Shown here: positions 1 to 11,650 of the stretch, one piece after another | How the letters are laid out: each line of letters opens with the position of its first letter | How positions within the stretch are numbered: the stretch's first letter is position 1 | Assembly (NCBI RefSeq): GCF_016785095.1 | Contig: NZ_JAEKJB010000006.1 | Location: 186,001-250,000, forward strand | DNA: 64,000 nt | From: Alloalcanivorax marinus | Lineage (GTDB): Bacteria > Pseudomonadota > Gammaproteobacteria > Pseudomonadales > Alcanivoracaceae | Direction of reading: 5' to 3' | Translations under genes and position numbers: made by a program | The notes under the pieces: model-generated | Database searches by the model: none | Seen by the model: the letters and a program-made list of their open reading frames with translations, nothing else | Told to the model about the DNA's origin: nothing

Positions 1-1
1 C

Positions 2-988
2 GCCGCCCTGGAGATGATCCTGTTGCGCATGGTGCTGTTTTCTCCGCGCGGCGTCCTGCCTGGCGGGGAGGCCCGGGCCCCGGCAAAAAAGCCTGAGCCG
101 GCGCCCGCCGCCGGTGCCACCGGCGACGTCCCCTCCACCATGAACACCCCGGCCGGGGACGTGGCGGCCAGCACGCCCACCGCCACCCCCGGTGACCTGC
201 GCGCGCTGCTCGGCGACGACCGGGCGCCCCGGCGCCAGGCCGCCGCCGAACCTCCGGCGCGGCCCGCCCCGGCCAGCCCGGCGCCGGCCCCGTCCTCCGG
301 TGACGGTAACGGTGACGACGCGCCGCCCTGGAACGAGGAGCCGCCACCCTGGGACGAAGCACCTCCGGCCATGACGGATGGCGCGCCGCCGGCGCCCCCG
401 GCGGACACGCCGCCCCGGGCTCCGGCGAGTTCCCAGGCTCCGGCGCCTGACAGGGCTCCAGCGCCTGACAGGGCTCCGGCGCCGGACAGAGCTCCAGTGC
501 CTGACAGGAGCGCGGCCCGGATCGAGGCCCAGGCGCCGGCCCCGGCCCCGGCCAAGGCCCAGGAACCGCCGCTGCCGCTGGCCGAGCCCGAATCCGACCG
601 GGACGTGGGCTCCTGGTGGGCGGCCCTGGTGGAGCGCCTGCCCCTGGAAGGCACGGTACGCAACCTGGCCCGCAACGCGGTGCTGGCCCAGCGTCAGGAC
701 GACCAGTGGACCCTCAAGCTGGCCACCGGCCACCAGGTGCTGGTCAACCAGGATCGCACCCAGGAACTGGCCGGCGCCTTGAGCGATTATTTCCAGCGCC
801 GCATCCGGCTCAGCCTGGAATTCGAGGCGGACGCCGGCGACACCCCGGAGGCCCTGGACCAGGAGCGGCGGCGGCAACGTCTGGCGGAGGCCCGCCAGGC
901 GCTGCTCGACGACGGCACCGTCAAGACCCTGATGGAACGCTTCAATGCCCGGCTGGATGAAGCCAGCATCCGTCCCCGGGAAGACTGA
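2..988 (+). CDS. dnaX: DNA polymerase III subunit gamma/tau, C-terminal part (5' truncated by window)
   Basis: This is the clamp-loader subunit that couples the replicase cores and DnaB. Only the end of the gene is present; the frame is open from base 2 with no start. What is seen is a Pro/Ala-rich linker with an acidic PPW repeat region, four 18-bp tandem repeats encoding APDR-type units, and then a folded C-terminal domain of about 120 residues beginning at [13 protein letters not shown]. That domain matches tau domain V, which binds the polymerase alpha subunit. An A AAA AAG slippery heptamer at 85-91 followed by a -1-frame TGA at 94-96 suggests that the short gamma form is also made. It lies 19 bp upstream of ybaB, in the usual dnaX-ybaB-recR order. 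Confidence 0.93.
   Translation, partial: AALEMILLRMVLFSPRGVLPGGEARAPAKKPEPAPAAGATGDVPSTMNTPAGDVAASTPTATPGDLRALLGDDRAPRRQAAAEPPARPAPASPAPAPSSGDGNGDDAPPWNEEPPPWDEAPPAMTDGAPPAPPADTPPRAPASSQAPAPDRAPAPDRAPAPDRAPVPDRSAARIEAQAPAPAPAKAQEPPLPLAEPESDRDVGSWWAALVERLPLEGTVRNLARNAVLAQRQDDQWTLKLATGHQVLVNQDRTQELAGALSDYFQRRIRLSLEFEADAGDTPEALDQERRRQRLAEARQALLDDGTVKTLMERFNARLDEASIRPRED
65..114 (+). promoter_or_regulatory. Programmed -1 ribosomal frameshift signal in dnaX
   Basis: Three elements are visible. A Shine-Dalgarno-like GGGGAGG lies at 65-71. The slippery heptamer AAAAAAG lies at 85-91, phased as A AAA AAG against the zero frame. Six bases later comes a GC hairpin, CCGGCG (98-103) with CGCCGG (109-114) and a 5-nt loop. 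A -1 slip reads one Ala codon and then TGA at 94-96. This is the same arrangement known for E. coli dnaX, where it makes gamma. That frameshifting actually occurs here is inferred. Confidence 0.75.
437..508 (+). repeat. Four 18-bp tandem repeats inside dnaX
   Basis: Four consecutive 18-mers beginning GCTCC(A/G)G encode Ala-Pro-(Ala/Val)-Pro-Asp-Arg units in the flexible linker of tau. Units 1, 2 and 4 end in CTGACAGG and unit 3 ends in CGGACAGA. The array is in frame, so copy-number change would alter linker length without disrupting the reading frame. Confidence 0.9.
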
Positions 989-1007
989 ACCGACAACCGA
1001 GGTTGCC

Positions 1008-1325
1008 ATGGATTTCGACATGAACAACCTCCTGCAGCAGGCCCAGGCCATGCAGGAGAAGATGAAAAAGGCCCAGGAAGACGCCGCCAATGCCGAGGTC
1101 ACCGGCGAAGCCGGGGCCGGCCTGGTCAAGGTGGTCATGAACGGTCGCCACGACGTCAAGAGCGTGGCCATCGATGACAGCCTGATGAGCGAGGATAAGG
1201 ACATGCTCGAGGATCTGCTCGCCGCCGCGGTCAATGACGCCGTGCGTCGCGTGGAGCGCCAGCAGCAGGAATCCATGAAGGGCATGGCTGAAGGCTTTCC
1301 GTTCCCGCCGGGCTTCAAGCCGTGA
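1008..1325 (+). CDS. ybaB: YbaB/EbfC family nucleoid-associated protein
   Basis: Small dimeric DNA-binding protein of the YbaB/EbfC family, 105 residues, the normal length. The start at 1008 gives [20 protein letters not shown], matching the family's amphipathic first helix; an upstream in-frame ATG at 945 lies inside dnaX and was rejected. The conserved core [15 protein letters not shown] and the C-terminal PPGFKP are present. Its stop overlaps the GTG start of recR (GTGA), which implies translational coupling. The family binds DNA and is linked to recombination and repair alongside RecR; the exact role here is not shown by sequence. Confidence 0.93.
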   Translation: MDFDMNNLLQQAQAMQEKMKKAQEDAANAEVTGEAGAGLVKVVMNGRHDVKSVAIDDSLMSEDKDMLEDLLAAAVNDAVRRVERQQQESMKGMAEGFPFPPGFKP

Positions 1326-1918
1326 AGCATCCGCCCCTGGTGGAAACGCTGATCGAGGCCTTTACCTGCCTGCCCGGGGTGGGGCCCCGATCCGCTCAGC
1401 GCATGGCCTATACCCTGCTGGAAAGGGGCCGCGACGATGGCCGCGCCCTGGCCGCCGCGCTCTCCGGGGCCATGGACGGCGTGCGCCAGTGCAAGCGCTG
1501 CCGCAACTACGCCGAGGACGAGCTGTGCCCGATCTGCCAGGACCCGCGCCGTGATGCCGGGCTGGTGTGCATCGTCGCGTCGCCGGCGGATGTGCTGGCG
1601 GTGGAACAATCCGGCGAGTACCGGGGCCATTATTTCGTGCTCATGGGCCAGCTTTCACCGCTGGACGGCATCGGCCCCCGCGAACTGGGGCTGGACGTGC
1701 TTGAAGCGCGCCTCAACGAAGGGCAGATTCAGGAACTGATCCTGGCCACCGGCACCACCGTGGAAGGCGAGGCCACCGCCCACTACGTGCTCGATCTGGC
1801 CCGGGAGGCCGGCGTCAATGTGTCGCGCATCGCCCAGGGCGTGCCCATGGGCGGAGACCTGGAATTCGTCGACGGCGCCACCCTGGCCCAGGCCCTGCGC
1901 GGCCGCCGACCGTTCTGA
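1322..1918 (+). CDS. recR: Recombination mediator protein RecR
   Basis: RecR works with RecF and RecO to load RecA on gapped DNA. The 198-residue protein is full length. The N-terminal helix-hairpin-helix is at about residues 10-30 ([16 protein letters not shown]). The four-cysteine zinc finger is visible as [16 protein letters not shown] at about 58-73, followed by the Toprim domain and the C-terminal [19 protein letters not shown] signature. The GTG start overlaps the ybaB stop by 4 bp, so it belongs to the dnaX-ybaB-recR transcription unit. Confidence 0.96.
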   Translation: MKHPPLVETLIEAFTCLPGVGPRSAQRMAYTLLERGRDDGRALAAALSGAMDGVRQCKRCRNYAEDELCPICQDPRRDAGLVCIVASPADVLAVEQSGEYRGHYFVLMGQLSPLDGIGPRELGLDVLEARLNEGQIQELILATGTTVEGEATAHYVLDLAREAGVNVSRIAQGVPMGGDLEFVDGATLAQALRGRRPF

Positions 1919-1979
1919 TGGACTCGGGATGCAGGATGCATCCTGAAGCGCGCCTCGCCAGGGGCGCAAAGGAGGAGTG

Positions 1980-2993
1980 ATGAAAACGATTCTGGTCACC
2001 GGCGGAGCCGGTTACATCGGCTCGCACACGGTGCTGCGGCTGCTCGAGGATGGCCACCCGGTGGTGGTGCTCGACAATCTTTCCAACGGCAGCCGTGAAG
2101 CGGTGCGCCGGGTGGAAGCGATCACCGGCCGCCAGGCCGTGTTCGTGGAAGGGGATATTCGCGACGGGGCGCTGCTGGACCGCCTCTTCGACGAGCACGA
2201 CGTGGGCGCGGTGATTCACTTCGCGGGCCTCAAGGCGGTGGGCGAATCGGTGGCCCAGCCGCTGCGCTACTACGACTGCAATGTGGGCGGCTCCCTGCGG
2301 TTGTTCGAGGCGATGGAGCGCGCCGGCGTGCGCACCCTGGTATTCAGTTCCTCGGCCACGGTCTACGGTGACCCGGCCACGGTGCCGATCCGCGAGGACT
2401 TCCCGCTCAGCGCCACCAACCCCTACGGCGCCACCAAGCTGCACATCGAGGACATGCTGCGCGACCTGCACGTCGCCGACCCATCCTGGCGCATTGCCTT
2501 GCTGCGCTACTTCAACCCGGTGGGTGCCCACGAAAGCGGCCGCATCGGCGAGGACCCCAGCGACATCCCCAACAACCTGATGCCCTACGTGGCCCAGGTG
2601 GCGGTGGGCAAGCGCGAGCAACTGAGCGTCTTCGGCGGCGATTATCCAACCCCGGATGGCACCGGCGTGCGCGATTACATCCACGTCATGGACCTGGCCC
2701 AGGGCCACCTGGCGGCCATGGATGCTCTGTTCGAACGGGGCGGGCTGATCACCACCAACCTGGGCACCGGTCGGGGCTACAGCGTGCTGGAAATGGTCCA
2801 GGCGTTCGCCCGCGCCAGCGGGCGTGAGGTGCCTTACCGCATCGTCGAGCGCCGCCCCGGCGACGTGGCGGTGTGCTACGCCGACCCGACCCACGCGGAG
2901 AAGGTTCTGGGCTGGCGGGCCCGCCGTGGCATCGACGAAATGTGCGCCGATCACTGGCGCTGGCAGGAGCGAAATCCGGACGGGTACCGCTAA
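1980..2993 (+). CDS. galE: UDP-glucose 4-epimerase
   Basis: Interconverts UDP-glucose and UDP-galactose using bound NAD. The protein begins [19 protein letters not shown], with the Rossmann GxxGxxG. The catalytic YGATK (Tyr-x-x-x-Lys) and the SSSATVYG serine motif are present; 337 residues is the standard length. The ATG at 1980 follows an AAGGAGG-like site; a GTG three bases earlier is possible but sits on the Shine-Dalgarno. It opens the polysaccharide locus and can supply UDP-Galp, the substrate of the UDP-galactopyranose mutase at 7.8-9.0 kb. A weak hairpin follows it. Confidence 0.95.
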   Translation: MKTILVTGGAGYIGSHTVLRLLEDGHPVVVLDNLSNGSREAVRRVEAITGRQAVFVEGDIRDGALLDRLFDEHDVGAVIHFAGLKAVGESVAQPLRYYDCNVGGSLRLFEAMERAGVRTLVFSSSATVYGDPATVPIREDFPLSATNPYGATKLHIEDMLRDLHVADPSWRIALLRYFNPVGAHESGRIGEDPSDIPNNLMPYVAQVAVGKREQLSVFGGDYPTPDGTGVRDYIHVMDLAQGHLAAMDALFERGGLITTNLGTGRGYSVLEMVQAFARASGREVPYRIVERRPGDVAVCYADPTHAEKVLGWRARRGIDEMCADHWRWQERNPDGYR

Positions 2994-3052
2994 CGCCCTT
3001 TACCCGTACGGACGCCATCATGGCGTGAAAAAGTCGTAAAAAATTCAAAAAT

Positions 3053-3074
3053 CCCCCTGATCCGGGGGTGTTTT
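3053..3074 (+). terminator. Weak candidate terminator after galE
   Basis: CCCCC (3053-3057) pairs with GGGGG (3064-3068) around a 6-base loop and is followed by TGTTTT. The stem is short and the U tract imperfect. It may separate galE from the ABC transporter genes. Confidence 0.4.
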
Positions 3075-3147
3075 ACCGACTGTGTCTCGGTTCCGGTACC
3101 GCTCGGTGTGGCACCTTCTGCCCGACCCGTTTTGGACCGGATGCAGT

Positions 3148-4635
3148 ATGGCGCCACGCCAGATTCAACCCTTCGAGCCGTTGCCCGCGCAGGATGACCG
3201 GCTTGCCCCGCAGGACGCTTTTCAGTGGGCCCGGGATGCCATGGCGGCGCGGCAGTGGGAAACCGCCGCGCGCCGCTGGGCCACTCTGCGCGCCGTTTAC
3301 CCCGATCAGCCCCCGGTATGGATCCAGGCGGCGGTGGCCTATAAGCAACTGGGCCGCCATGATGCCGCCGCCGGCTTCCTCGCCGAGGCCCGCCGCCGTT
3401 TCCCGTCGCACCCGGGTGGCTGGGTGCAGGGCGCCAACGTCGCTCTCGCCCGGGGCGACCACGGCGAAGCCGCGCGCCTGCTCGCCGAGGCCCGCTGTCG
3501 CTTCCCGGACGACCCGCCGGTATGGCTGCGCAGCGCCGGGCTCGCCCTGGCCGACGGCGACCCGGATGCCGCCCTGGTGTACAACCGCCACGTCCGGGAA
3601 GCCTTTCCGGACGATCCTGGCGGCCCGATTCAGTACGCGGAACTGGCCATGGAAGCCGGCGACTGGGAGGAAGCTCTGGCCCGCTGGGCCCTGGTGCGCG
3701 AACGCTTCCCGGACCTGCCCGCCGGCTATCGCCGCGCCGCCGACGCGCAGGACCGGCTCGGCCGGCCCCGCGAAGCCCGACGCCTGCGCCTGGCCGAGGA
3801 GTATGGTGCGGACTGGCTGGCCGAGACGGACCAGGACCCGCCGTCACCGGTGGCTCCGCCCCAACGCCGGAATGGCCGTAACTTCTTGGATCTGGTGCTC
3901 ACCAAGGCGCGCCTGAATCTGAAGTCGGAAGCCAACCGCAACCACCTGCGCTACCTATGGTGGGTACTCGACCCGCTGCTCTACATGGCGGTGTTCTATG
4001 TGGTGTTCGGCATGCTCCTGCACCGTGGCGGGGAAGGCTTCGTCGCCTATCTGCTCACCGGCCTGGTGCCGTTCCAGTGGTTCGCCAAGACCGTGCAGCA
4101 CGCCTCCAACACCATCGTCGAAGGCCGTGGCCTGATGAACCAGGTGCGGGTCTCGCCACTGTTCTTCCCTCTGGTGGCGGTGGCGCAGAACGCCGGCAAG
4201 CAAAGCCTGGTGTTTCTGATGCTGGCGGTGTTCCTGATTTTCTACGGCCTGCCGCCCACTCCCCACTGGTTGGCACTGGCGCCGGTGGTGGCGCTACAGC
4301 TTCTACTCATGGTGGTGGTGGGCTGCGCCCTGGCGATGCTGATTCCCTTCGTGCGCGACCTGCTCAACCTGGTGCCCACCGGCCTGCAGTTCCTGCTGTT
4401 CTGCAGTGGCGTGTTCTACACCCTGGACACCATTCCCGAACGCTGGCGGGACCTGTTCCTCGCCAACCCCATGGCCAACCTGCTGCATCAGTACCGGCGC
4501 ATTCTGCTCGAACACCAGTGGCCGGACTGGGGCCAGCTCGGCTGGCTGGCGCTGGCCTCGCTGTTCGGTCTGGCGTTGGTGCTGCTCGCCTATCGGCGCC
4601 TTGAAGGGGTGTTTCCCCGGGTGGTGGTGGAATGA
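3148..4635 (+). CDS. ABC-2 type polysaccharide export permease with N-terminal TPR domain
   Basis: The protein has two parts. Residues about 15-230 form tandem tetratricopeptide-like helix pairs of about 34 residues (A..W..A...FP..P..W..LA pattern, repeated about five times). Residues about 245-495 are a complete ABC-2 permease with around six hydrophobic segments, of the Wzm/KpsM/TagG type that exports undecaprenyl-linked glycans. Such permeases usually consist of the membrane domain alone (about 260 residues). The junction is one open frame with no internal restart in view. ATG 3148 was chosen; an upstream GTG at 3082 would add 22 unconvincing residues. The stop overlaps the ATPase start (ATGA). 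The TPR part would face the cytoplasm and may dock a glycosyltransferase or chain-length factor; that is inference. Confidence 0.85.
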   Translation: MAPRQIQPFEPLPAQDDRLAPQDAFQWARDAMAARQWETAARRWATLRAVYPDQPPVWIQAAVAYKQLGRHDAAAGFLAEARRRFPSHPGGWVQGANVALARGDHGEAARLLAEARCRFPDDPPVWLRSAGLALADGDPDAALVYNRHVREAFPDDPGGPIQYAELAMEAGDWEEALARWALVRERFPDLPAGYRRAADAQDRLGRPREARRLRLAEEYGADWLAETDQDPPSPVAPPQRRNGRNFLDLVLTKARLNLKSEANRNHLRYLWWVLDPLLYMAVFYVVFGMLLHRGGEGFVAYLLTGLVPFQWFAKTVQHASNTIVEGRGLMNQVRVSPLFFPLVAVAQNAGKQSLVFLMLAVFLIFYGLPPTPHWLALAPVVALQLLLMVVVGCALAMLIPFVRDLLNLVPTGLQFLLFCSGVFYTLDTIPERWRDLFLANPMANLLHQYRRILLEHQWPDWGQLGWLALASLFGLALVLLAYRRLEGVFPRVVVE

Positions 4636-5282
4636 GCAGCATCGCGGATGCTTCGCCGGTGATCTCGGTACGAGACCTGGGTGTTCGCTATAAGCGTTCG
4701 GGTAGTCTGTTCCGGCCTGCTCGCTACTATCAGGTATTCGAGGGCATCAGCTTCGAACTCTACCGTGGTGAGACCCTGGGAATAGTCGGTCATAACGGGG
4801 CCGGCAAGTCGACGCTGTTGCGGGCGCTGGCGGGAATCATTCAGCCGGATAGCGGTACCGTCATCAATCACGGTGTAACGGTGTCCCTGTTGGCTCTGCA
4901 AGCGGGGTTCGATGGAGAGCTTCCGGGTACCGACAATGCCGTGCTCAGTGCCATGTTGCTTGGCTATACCCGCCGTCAGGCTCGCGAGCGCTTACCCGGC
5001 ATCGCGGAATTCGCCGAGCTTGGCGAGTTCATGCATGAACCGGTCAAGACCTATTCCTCTGGCATGCGTGCCCGGCTCGGTTTTTCCGTGGCCATGCATT
5101 TGACTCCGGACGTACTGCTGCTCGATGAGGTGCTCGCCGTGGGTGATAAGCACTTCAGAAAGAAAGCGGAACGGGAAATGCTCAAAAAGATGCATTCCGA
5201 CCAGACCATCGTGTTCGTTTCTCATTCCGAACAACAGGTCCAGCGTTTGTGTGACCGCGTCTTCGATTTCGACCGACTATGA
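4632..5282 (+). CDS. ABC transporter ATP-binding protein, Wzt/TagH-like
   Basis: This is the nucleotide-binding partner of the preceding permease. Walker A GHNGAGKST, signature TYSSGM, Walker B DVLLLDEV and the H-loop VSHS are all present in 216 residues. It lacks the C-terminal carbohydrate-binding domain found in long Wzt proteins, so it resembles KpsT/TagH ATPases that do not recognise a chain terminus. It overlaps the permease stop by 4 bp. The codon use from here to about 7.8 kb looks less GC-rich than in the flanks, consistent with an acquired polysaccharide locus. Confidence 0.9.
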   Translation: MSSIADASPVISVRDLGVRYKRSGSLFRPARYYQVFEGISFELYRGETLGIVGHNGAGKSTLLRALAGIIQPDSGTVINHGVTVSLLALQAGFDGELPGTDNAVLSAMLLGYTRRQARERLPGIAEFAELGEFMHEPVKTYSSGMRARLGFSVAMHLTPDVLLLDEVLAVGDKHFRKKAEREMLKKMHSDQTIVFVSHSEQQVQRLCDRVFDFDRL

Positions 5283-5289
5283 GGTCCTC

Positions 5290-6282
5290 ATGAAACGTAT
5301 TATTTTGCACGTCGGCACCCACAAGACCGGCAGTTCCACGATTCAGGAAACCCTCTTCCGGCAACGTCACCGATTGACGGAGGCGGGCCTGCATTACCTG
5401 TCCATTGGCGCCAACCATTGGGATCTGTATTCGGCGTTCATGGATGAACCATGGGAGTGGTTCGAGAACCGTCGCCGGGGCCTTGATCGAGCTCAGGTGG
5501 ATGCCCGCAATCGCCACACCCTGGACGTGGTGCGCGCGGAGATCGAGAACACCCCATGCCCGTGGGTAATGATCTCGGCGGAGCATCTTTCAATGCTGCC
5601 GTCCCACGCTATCGAGGCGCTTCGTGATTGGCTGGCGCCCCTTGGCGAAGTCCAGGTGGTGTACTTCGTACGCCAGATTGAATCCTGGATCGCTTCCGAT
5701 TCCCAGCAATGCGCAAAGGTGGGCATTCGTGCGCGACCCACACCGTATACGGTGGCGATTCAACGTCTGTTCGATTTTCCCGTGGCATGGCTGGAGGCTT
5801 TCGGTAAGCGCCGCGTCAGCCTGGTGCGTTTCGAAGACGCTCTACAAACCGGCCTGACCGATACTCTGTTGGCGCTAGCCGGTCTACCAGGACTGGCCGC
5901 ACTCGGTATGGAGGAAATGCGGTTCAACGAATCCATCTCTGCTGAGGCGGTGGAATGTTTCTATTGCCTTAATCGGATCGCGCCGGTGGGAAAGACGGGG
6001 CGCAACGAACATCTTGTTGGGCTGTTGATGTCCATGCCCGGGAGTAAGTACCGGGCGGCCGCTTTGTCTCAGGCGGAAGTGGAGGATCACAACCGAAAGA
6101 TGAACCGGTTACGGGCACGTTACCACCTGGATCTCTATCCCGCGCTGCATTACCGCGGTGAGGACGACGGGCGAGCCCCTTTTTCTGAGGACGCCCTCTA
6201 TTACCTGGTCAACACCCTCAACGACACCATGAACCGTCTGGAAGCTTTGGAGAGCCAAGTTTCCGAACGGGTCGGTCCCTGA
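5290..6282 (+). CDS. Sulfotransferase-like protein of the polysaccharide locus
   Basis: The 330-residue cytosolic protein begins MKRIILHVGTHKTGSSTIQ, a typical 5'-phosphosulfate-binding loop of PAPS-dependent sulfotransferases (GTHKTGSST). A second motif, VYFVRQIESWIASDSQ at about residues 120-135, fits the 3'-phosphate-binding Arg...Ser pair. It most probably sulfates the exported glycan, but this fold family also contains distant P-loop members, so the activity is inferred from motif and context. ATG 5290 lies 7 bp after the ATPase stop. The GT4 gene follows 9 bp later, so the genes form one operon. The C-terminal tail is predicted helical. Confidence 0.72.
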   Translation: MKRIILHVGTHKTGSSTIQETLFRQRHRLTEAGLHYLSIGANHWDLYSAFMDEPWEWFENRRRGLDRAQVDARNRHTLDVVRAEIENTPCPWVMISAEHLSMLPSHAIEALRDWLAPLGEVQVVYFVRQIESWIASDSQQCAKVGIRARPTPYTVAIQRLFDFPVAWLEAFGKRRVSLVRFEDALQTGLTDTLLALAGLPGLAALGMEEMRFNESISAEAVECFYCLNRIAPVGKTGRNEHLVGLLMSMPGSKYRAAALSQAEVEDHNRKMNRLRARYHLDLYPALHYRGEDDGRAPFSEDALYYLVNTLNDTMNRLEALESQVSERVGP

Positions 6283-6291
6283 AGGAAAGCC

Positions 6292-8966
<2,675 letters not shown>

Positions 8967-9006
8967 ACCCGAGAGGTTCGTCCCCCGCACAACGAGAGGT
9001 GCACGC

Positions 9007-9981
9007 ATGAACAACCGACTGGCCGCCGTGGTGGTCACCTTCAACCGCCTTGACCATCTGCGTACTTGCGTGGCTGCGCTGCTGCAGGAAGACTGCGACG
9101 CGGTGCTGGTGGTGGACAACGGCTCCACCGATGGCACCCGCGAATGGCTGCGCGAGCAGGCCGAGCGCCACGAACGCCTGGATGTGCTGCATACGCCGCG
9201 CAATCTGGGCGGTGCCGGTGGCTTCGAAGTGGGGTTCTGGCATGCCCAGGCCCGCTATCGGCCGGAGTGGATCGTCTGCTTCGATGACGATGCCCACCCT
9301 CAGCCCGGCGCTTTCCGGGCGTTTCTGGAGTCCGATCTGGAAGGTGTCGACGCGGCGGCGGCGGCGGTCTATTACCCGGATGGCCGCATCTGCGAGATGA
9401 ACCGGCCCAGCCGCAACCCGTTCTGGCACTGGCGGCTGTTCTGTCGCACGCTGCTGGGCGGGCGCGACGGCTTTCATATCGACGACCGGGATTACCGCGC
9501 CGCGCGACCGGTATCCGTGGACGCCACCTCCTTCGTGGGCTTCTTCCTGCGTGGCGAATTACTGCAGGAGGTGGGGTTGCCGGCGGGGGAGTTGTTCATC
9601 TACGGCGACGACGTGCTCTATTCGCTGAACATTCGCCGTGCCGGTGGCCGTATCCGTTTCCTGCCCTGGGTACGCTTCACCCACGATTGCAGCACCTTCG
9701 ATAACGACGAACCGGTGTACCGGCCATTATGGAAAGCCTACTACACCTATCGTAACGGCCTGCGCGTCTACCATGCGGCCGCCGGCTGGCTGTTCTGGGG
9801 CATCGCGCCGCTGAAAATCCTGCAATGGGTGCTCAAGGCTCGTTTCTATCAGGCGCCGGGGACGTATCTGAAAGTGCTGGGCATGGCATTGGGGGATGCC
9901 ATGCTGCGCCGCTATGACCGGCCCCATGAGAGCGTGGTGCGGATGTGCCAGGGCGGCCGGCGCTCCCTGGATGCCGCCTAG
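9007..9981 (+). CDS. GT2 glycosyltransferase, galactofuranosyltransferase-like
   Basis: A GT-A fold enzyme of 324 residues. It begins with VVVTFNRLDHLRTC, then VVDNGSTDGT, NLGGAGGFEVGF and the metal-binding FDDDAHP. The NxGGAGGF element and the downstream YGDDVLYSLN resemble GlfT2/RfbF-type galactofuranosyltransferases, and the gene sits 40 bp behind glf. Function as a Galf transferase is a strong inference. Its TAG stop overlaps the TAA/TAG of the opposing GT2 gene by 3 bp, so the two operons converge with no spacer. Confidence 0.85.
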   Translation: MNNRLAAVVVTFNRLDHLRTCVAALLQEDCDAVLVVDNGSTDGTREWLREQAERHERLDVLHTPRNLGGAGGFEVGFWHAQARYRPEWIVCFDDDAHPQPGAFRAFLESDLEGVDAAAAAVYYPDGRICEMNRPSRNPFWHWRLFCRTLLGGRDGFHIDDRDYRAARPVSVDATSFVGFFLRGELLQEVGLPAGELFIYGDDVLYSLNIRRAGGRIRFLPWVRFTHDCSTFDNDEPVYRPLWKAYYTYRNGLRVYHAAAGWLFWGIAPLKILQWVLKARFYQAPGTYLKVLGMALGDAMLRRYDRPHESVVRMCQGGRRSLDAA

Positions 9982-10760
9982 GACAACCAGCCCAGCCGGC
10001 GCGCCAGGCGCGGCAGCCGGCTTCGCAGCAGGCCACGCAGGGCATAGTGGCTGAAATAATAGAGGCTTACCGGCACGGAAAGACCCTCCACTTCCCGATA
10101 TAACCGCCAGTTGTAGCCGGCGCTACGGGTCTTGTTGGCGGACAATGACTGCTCGCGAATTCGGTAGCGGGTCCAGGCGCGGTCGATGCCATAGGCATAG
10201 GGCGTGCGCTTGAGCAGGCGCAGCCACAGGCCGAAGTCCTGGCGCCGGCGAATGTCCGGCATGGCGACCTTGCCCAGGGTTTCGCTGTCGTAAATGGCGG
10301 TGGAGCAGCCGATGTAGTTGGTCTTCAGCAGTTGCCGATAGTCGACCCGTTCCGGCACACCCACCCGGCCAAGCTGGCGTTCCGCGCCATCCACCTTGTG
10401 ATAGGCGGTGAAGGTGAGCGGCCAGCCCCGTTCGCGCATTAGCGCCAACTGGCCGGACAGCTTCTCCGGCACCCATGCGTCGTCGGCGTCCAGAAAAGCG
10501 ATATAGCGTCCGCGCGCCAGCTCGATGCCGCGGTTGCGGGCCCGCGCCGCGCCGCCGTTTTCCACCATGCGCACGTAGCGAACCCGGGCGTCCCGCTCGG
10601 CGAAGCCACGGGCCACCGCCTCGGTAGCGTCGGTGGAGCAATCGTCCACCAGCAGCAACTCCCAGTCACCAAAATCCTGAGCCAGGATCGAGCCCACGGT
10701 TTCCGGCAGGGTGTCGGCGGCGTTATAGCAGGGGGTGATGATGGAAACGCTGGGGCTCAT
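9978..10760 (-). CDS. GT2 family glycosyltransferase
   Basis: A 260-residue inverting GT-A enzyme. SIITPCYNAADTLPETVGSI, LLVDDCSTDAT and the DxD motif FLDADDAW are clear, and RRRQDFGLWLRLL is the usual catalytic ED/QDFxLW-type segment. It resembles the WcaA/TuaG group. ATG 10760 was chosen because it overlaps the upstream gene's stop (TAATG) and places the motif at the expected distance; longer N-terminal extensions lie inside the neighbouring gene. The sugar is unknown. It is the last gene of a three-gene minus-strand operon. Confidence 0.87.
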   Translation of the reverse strand: MSPSVSIITPCYNAADTLPETVGSILAQDFGDWELLLVDDCSTDATEAVARGFAERDARVRYVRMVENGGAARARNRGIELARGRYIAFLDADDAWVPEKLSGQLALMRERGWPLTFTAYHKVDGAERQLGRVGVPERVDYRQLLKTNYIGCSTAIYDSETLGKVAMPDIRRRQDFGLWLRLLKRTPYAYGIDRAWTRYRIREQSLSANKTRSAGYNWRLYREVEGLSVPVSLYYFSHYALRGLLRSRLPRLARRLGWLS

Positions 10761-11647
10761 TAGCGACGCTCCATGCGTCCGTTGCACAGCAGGCGCAGGG
10801 TTTCGGCCATCTCCACGAACCACAGGGCGGTTTGTACCCGCAGCACGGTGAGCTTTTGCCGGGGCGTAACCTTGTCGCTACGGAGCGCGTACCAGAACGC
10901 CCACACCGGCGGCACGAAGGTCTTGATCAGAAACTTCAGCCGCCTTTTCCATGGGCCGGAGCGTATCTGGCCGCCCTTGACCCGTTTCAGTTTGGTGGTC
11001 AGCTCCGGCCAGTCCCGGCGCGCCGGGTGATCCACCGCCGCCTCCGCGTCGTAGAACAGAGGGATGCCGGCGGCACCGGCGCGCAGGCAGAATTCCGCGT
11101 CACCACCGGAAAAGCGTGCCGCGTCGAATGGACCCAGGCGCTCGAAGGCGGTGCGTGGCACCGCCAGGTTGGCGGTGGCCGCGTAGCCGCGTCGCGCGTA
11201 GCGCGCCTGGGGAATTCCCATGGCGGTGTCGTAGGTCTCCACCGCGTTGGGCGGCGCCGCGTCGAACTTGCAGACCCGTACGCCGCCGGCGATCAGTCGG
11301 CCCCCCGGGTTCTCCCGGTGCCGCGCCCAGTGCCGTTCGAGCCAATCCGGCCGTGGTCGGCAATCGGCGTCGGTGAACACCAATAGCTCACCGCTGGCTC
11401 GTTCCAGGGCGGTGTTGCGGGCTGCGTAGGAACCCGGTCGGGGGCACTCCAGCAGGGTCACGAAGTCGGGCAGGGTGGCCGGGTCCGGCACCTGGTCGGA
11501 ACCGTTGTCGACGATGAAGCATTCCCAGCGGTCCTTGGGCAGGGTCTGGGCGTCCAGCGCCGCGATCAGAGTGGGTGCCAGCTCCCAGTGCTGGTACATG
11601 GGGATGATGACCGAGATCGGAATCCCGGTGCCGTGGGTATCCGGCAT
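10760..11647 (-). CDS. GT2 family glycosyltransferase
   Basis: A 295-residue GT-A transferase. It has ISVIIPMYQHWELAPTLIAAL, FIVDNGSD, the aromatic/arginine stretch PRPGSYAARNTAL, the FTDADCRP DxD motif, and FSGGDAEFCLRA where the catalytic base is expected. A C-terminal hydrophobic/basic segment (LKFLIKTFVPPVWAFWYAL) may attach it to the membrane. It lies 3 bp after the initiating sugar transferase and overlaps the next GT2 by one base. The position suggests it adds an early sugar to the undecaprenyl-linked intermediate. Confidence 0.87.
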   Translation of the reverse strand: MPDTHGTGIPISVIIPMYQHWELAPTLIAALDAQTLPKDRWECFIVDNGSDQVPDPATLPDFVTLLECPRPGSYAARNTALERASGELLVFTDADCRPRPDWLERHWARHRENPGGRLIAGGVRVCKFDAAPPNAVETYDTAMGIPQARYARRGYAATANLAVPRTAFERLGPFDAARFSGGDAEFCLRAGAAGIPLFYDAEAAVDHPARRDWPELTTKLKRVKGGQIRSGPWKRRLKFLIKTFVPPVWAFWYALRSDKVTPRQKLTVLRVQTALWFVEMAETLRLLCNGRMERR

Positions 11648-11650
11648 CGC

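Noticed and set aside
1932..1945. Perfect 14-bp palindrome CAGGATGCATCCTG between recR and galE
   Set aside because: It has no tail, partner or known binding motif; it could be an operator but nothing else supports it.
3012..3026. Palindrome ACGCCAT-C-ATGGCGT after galE as a terminator
   Set aside because: Loop too small and followed by A residues, not T residues, on the plus strand.
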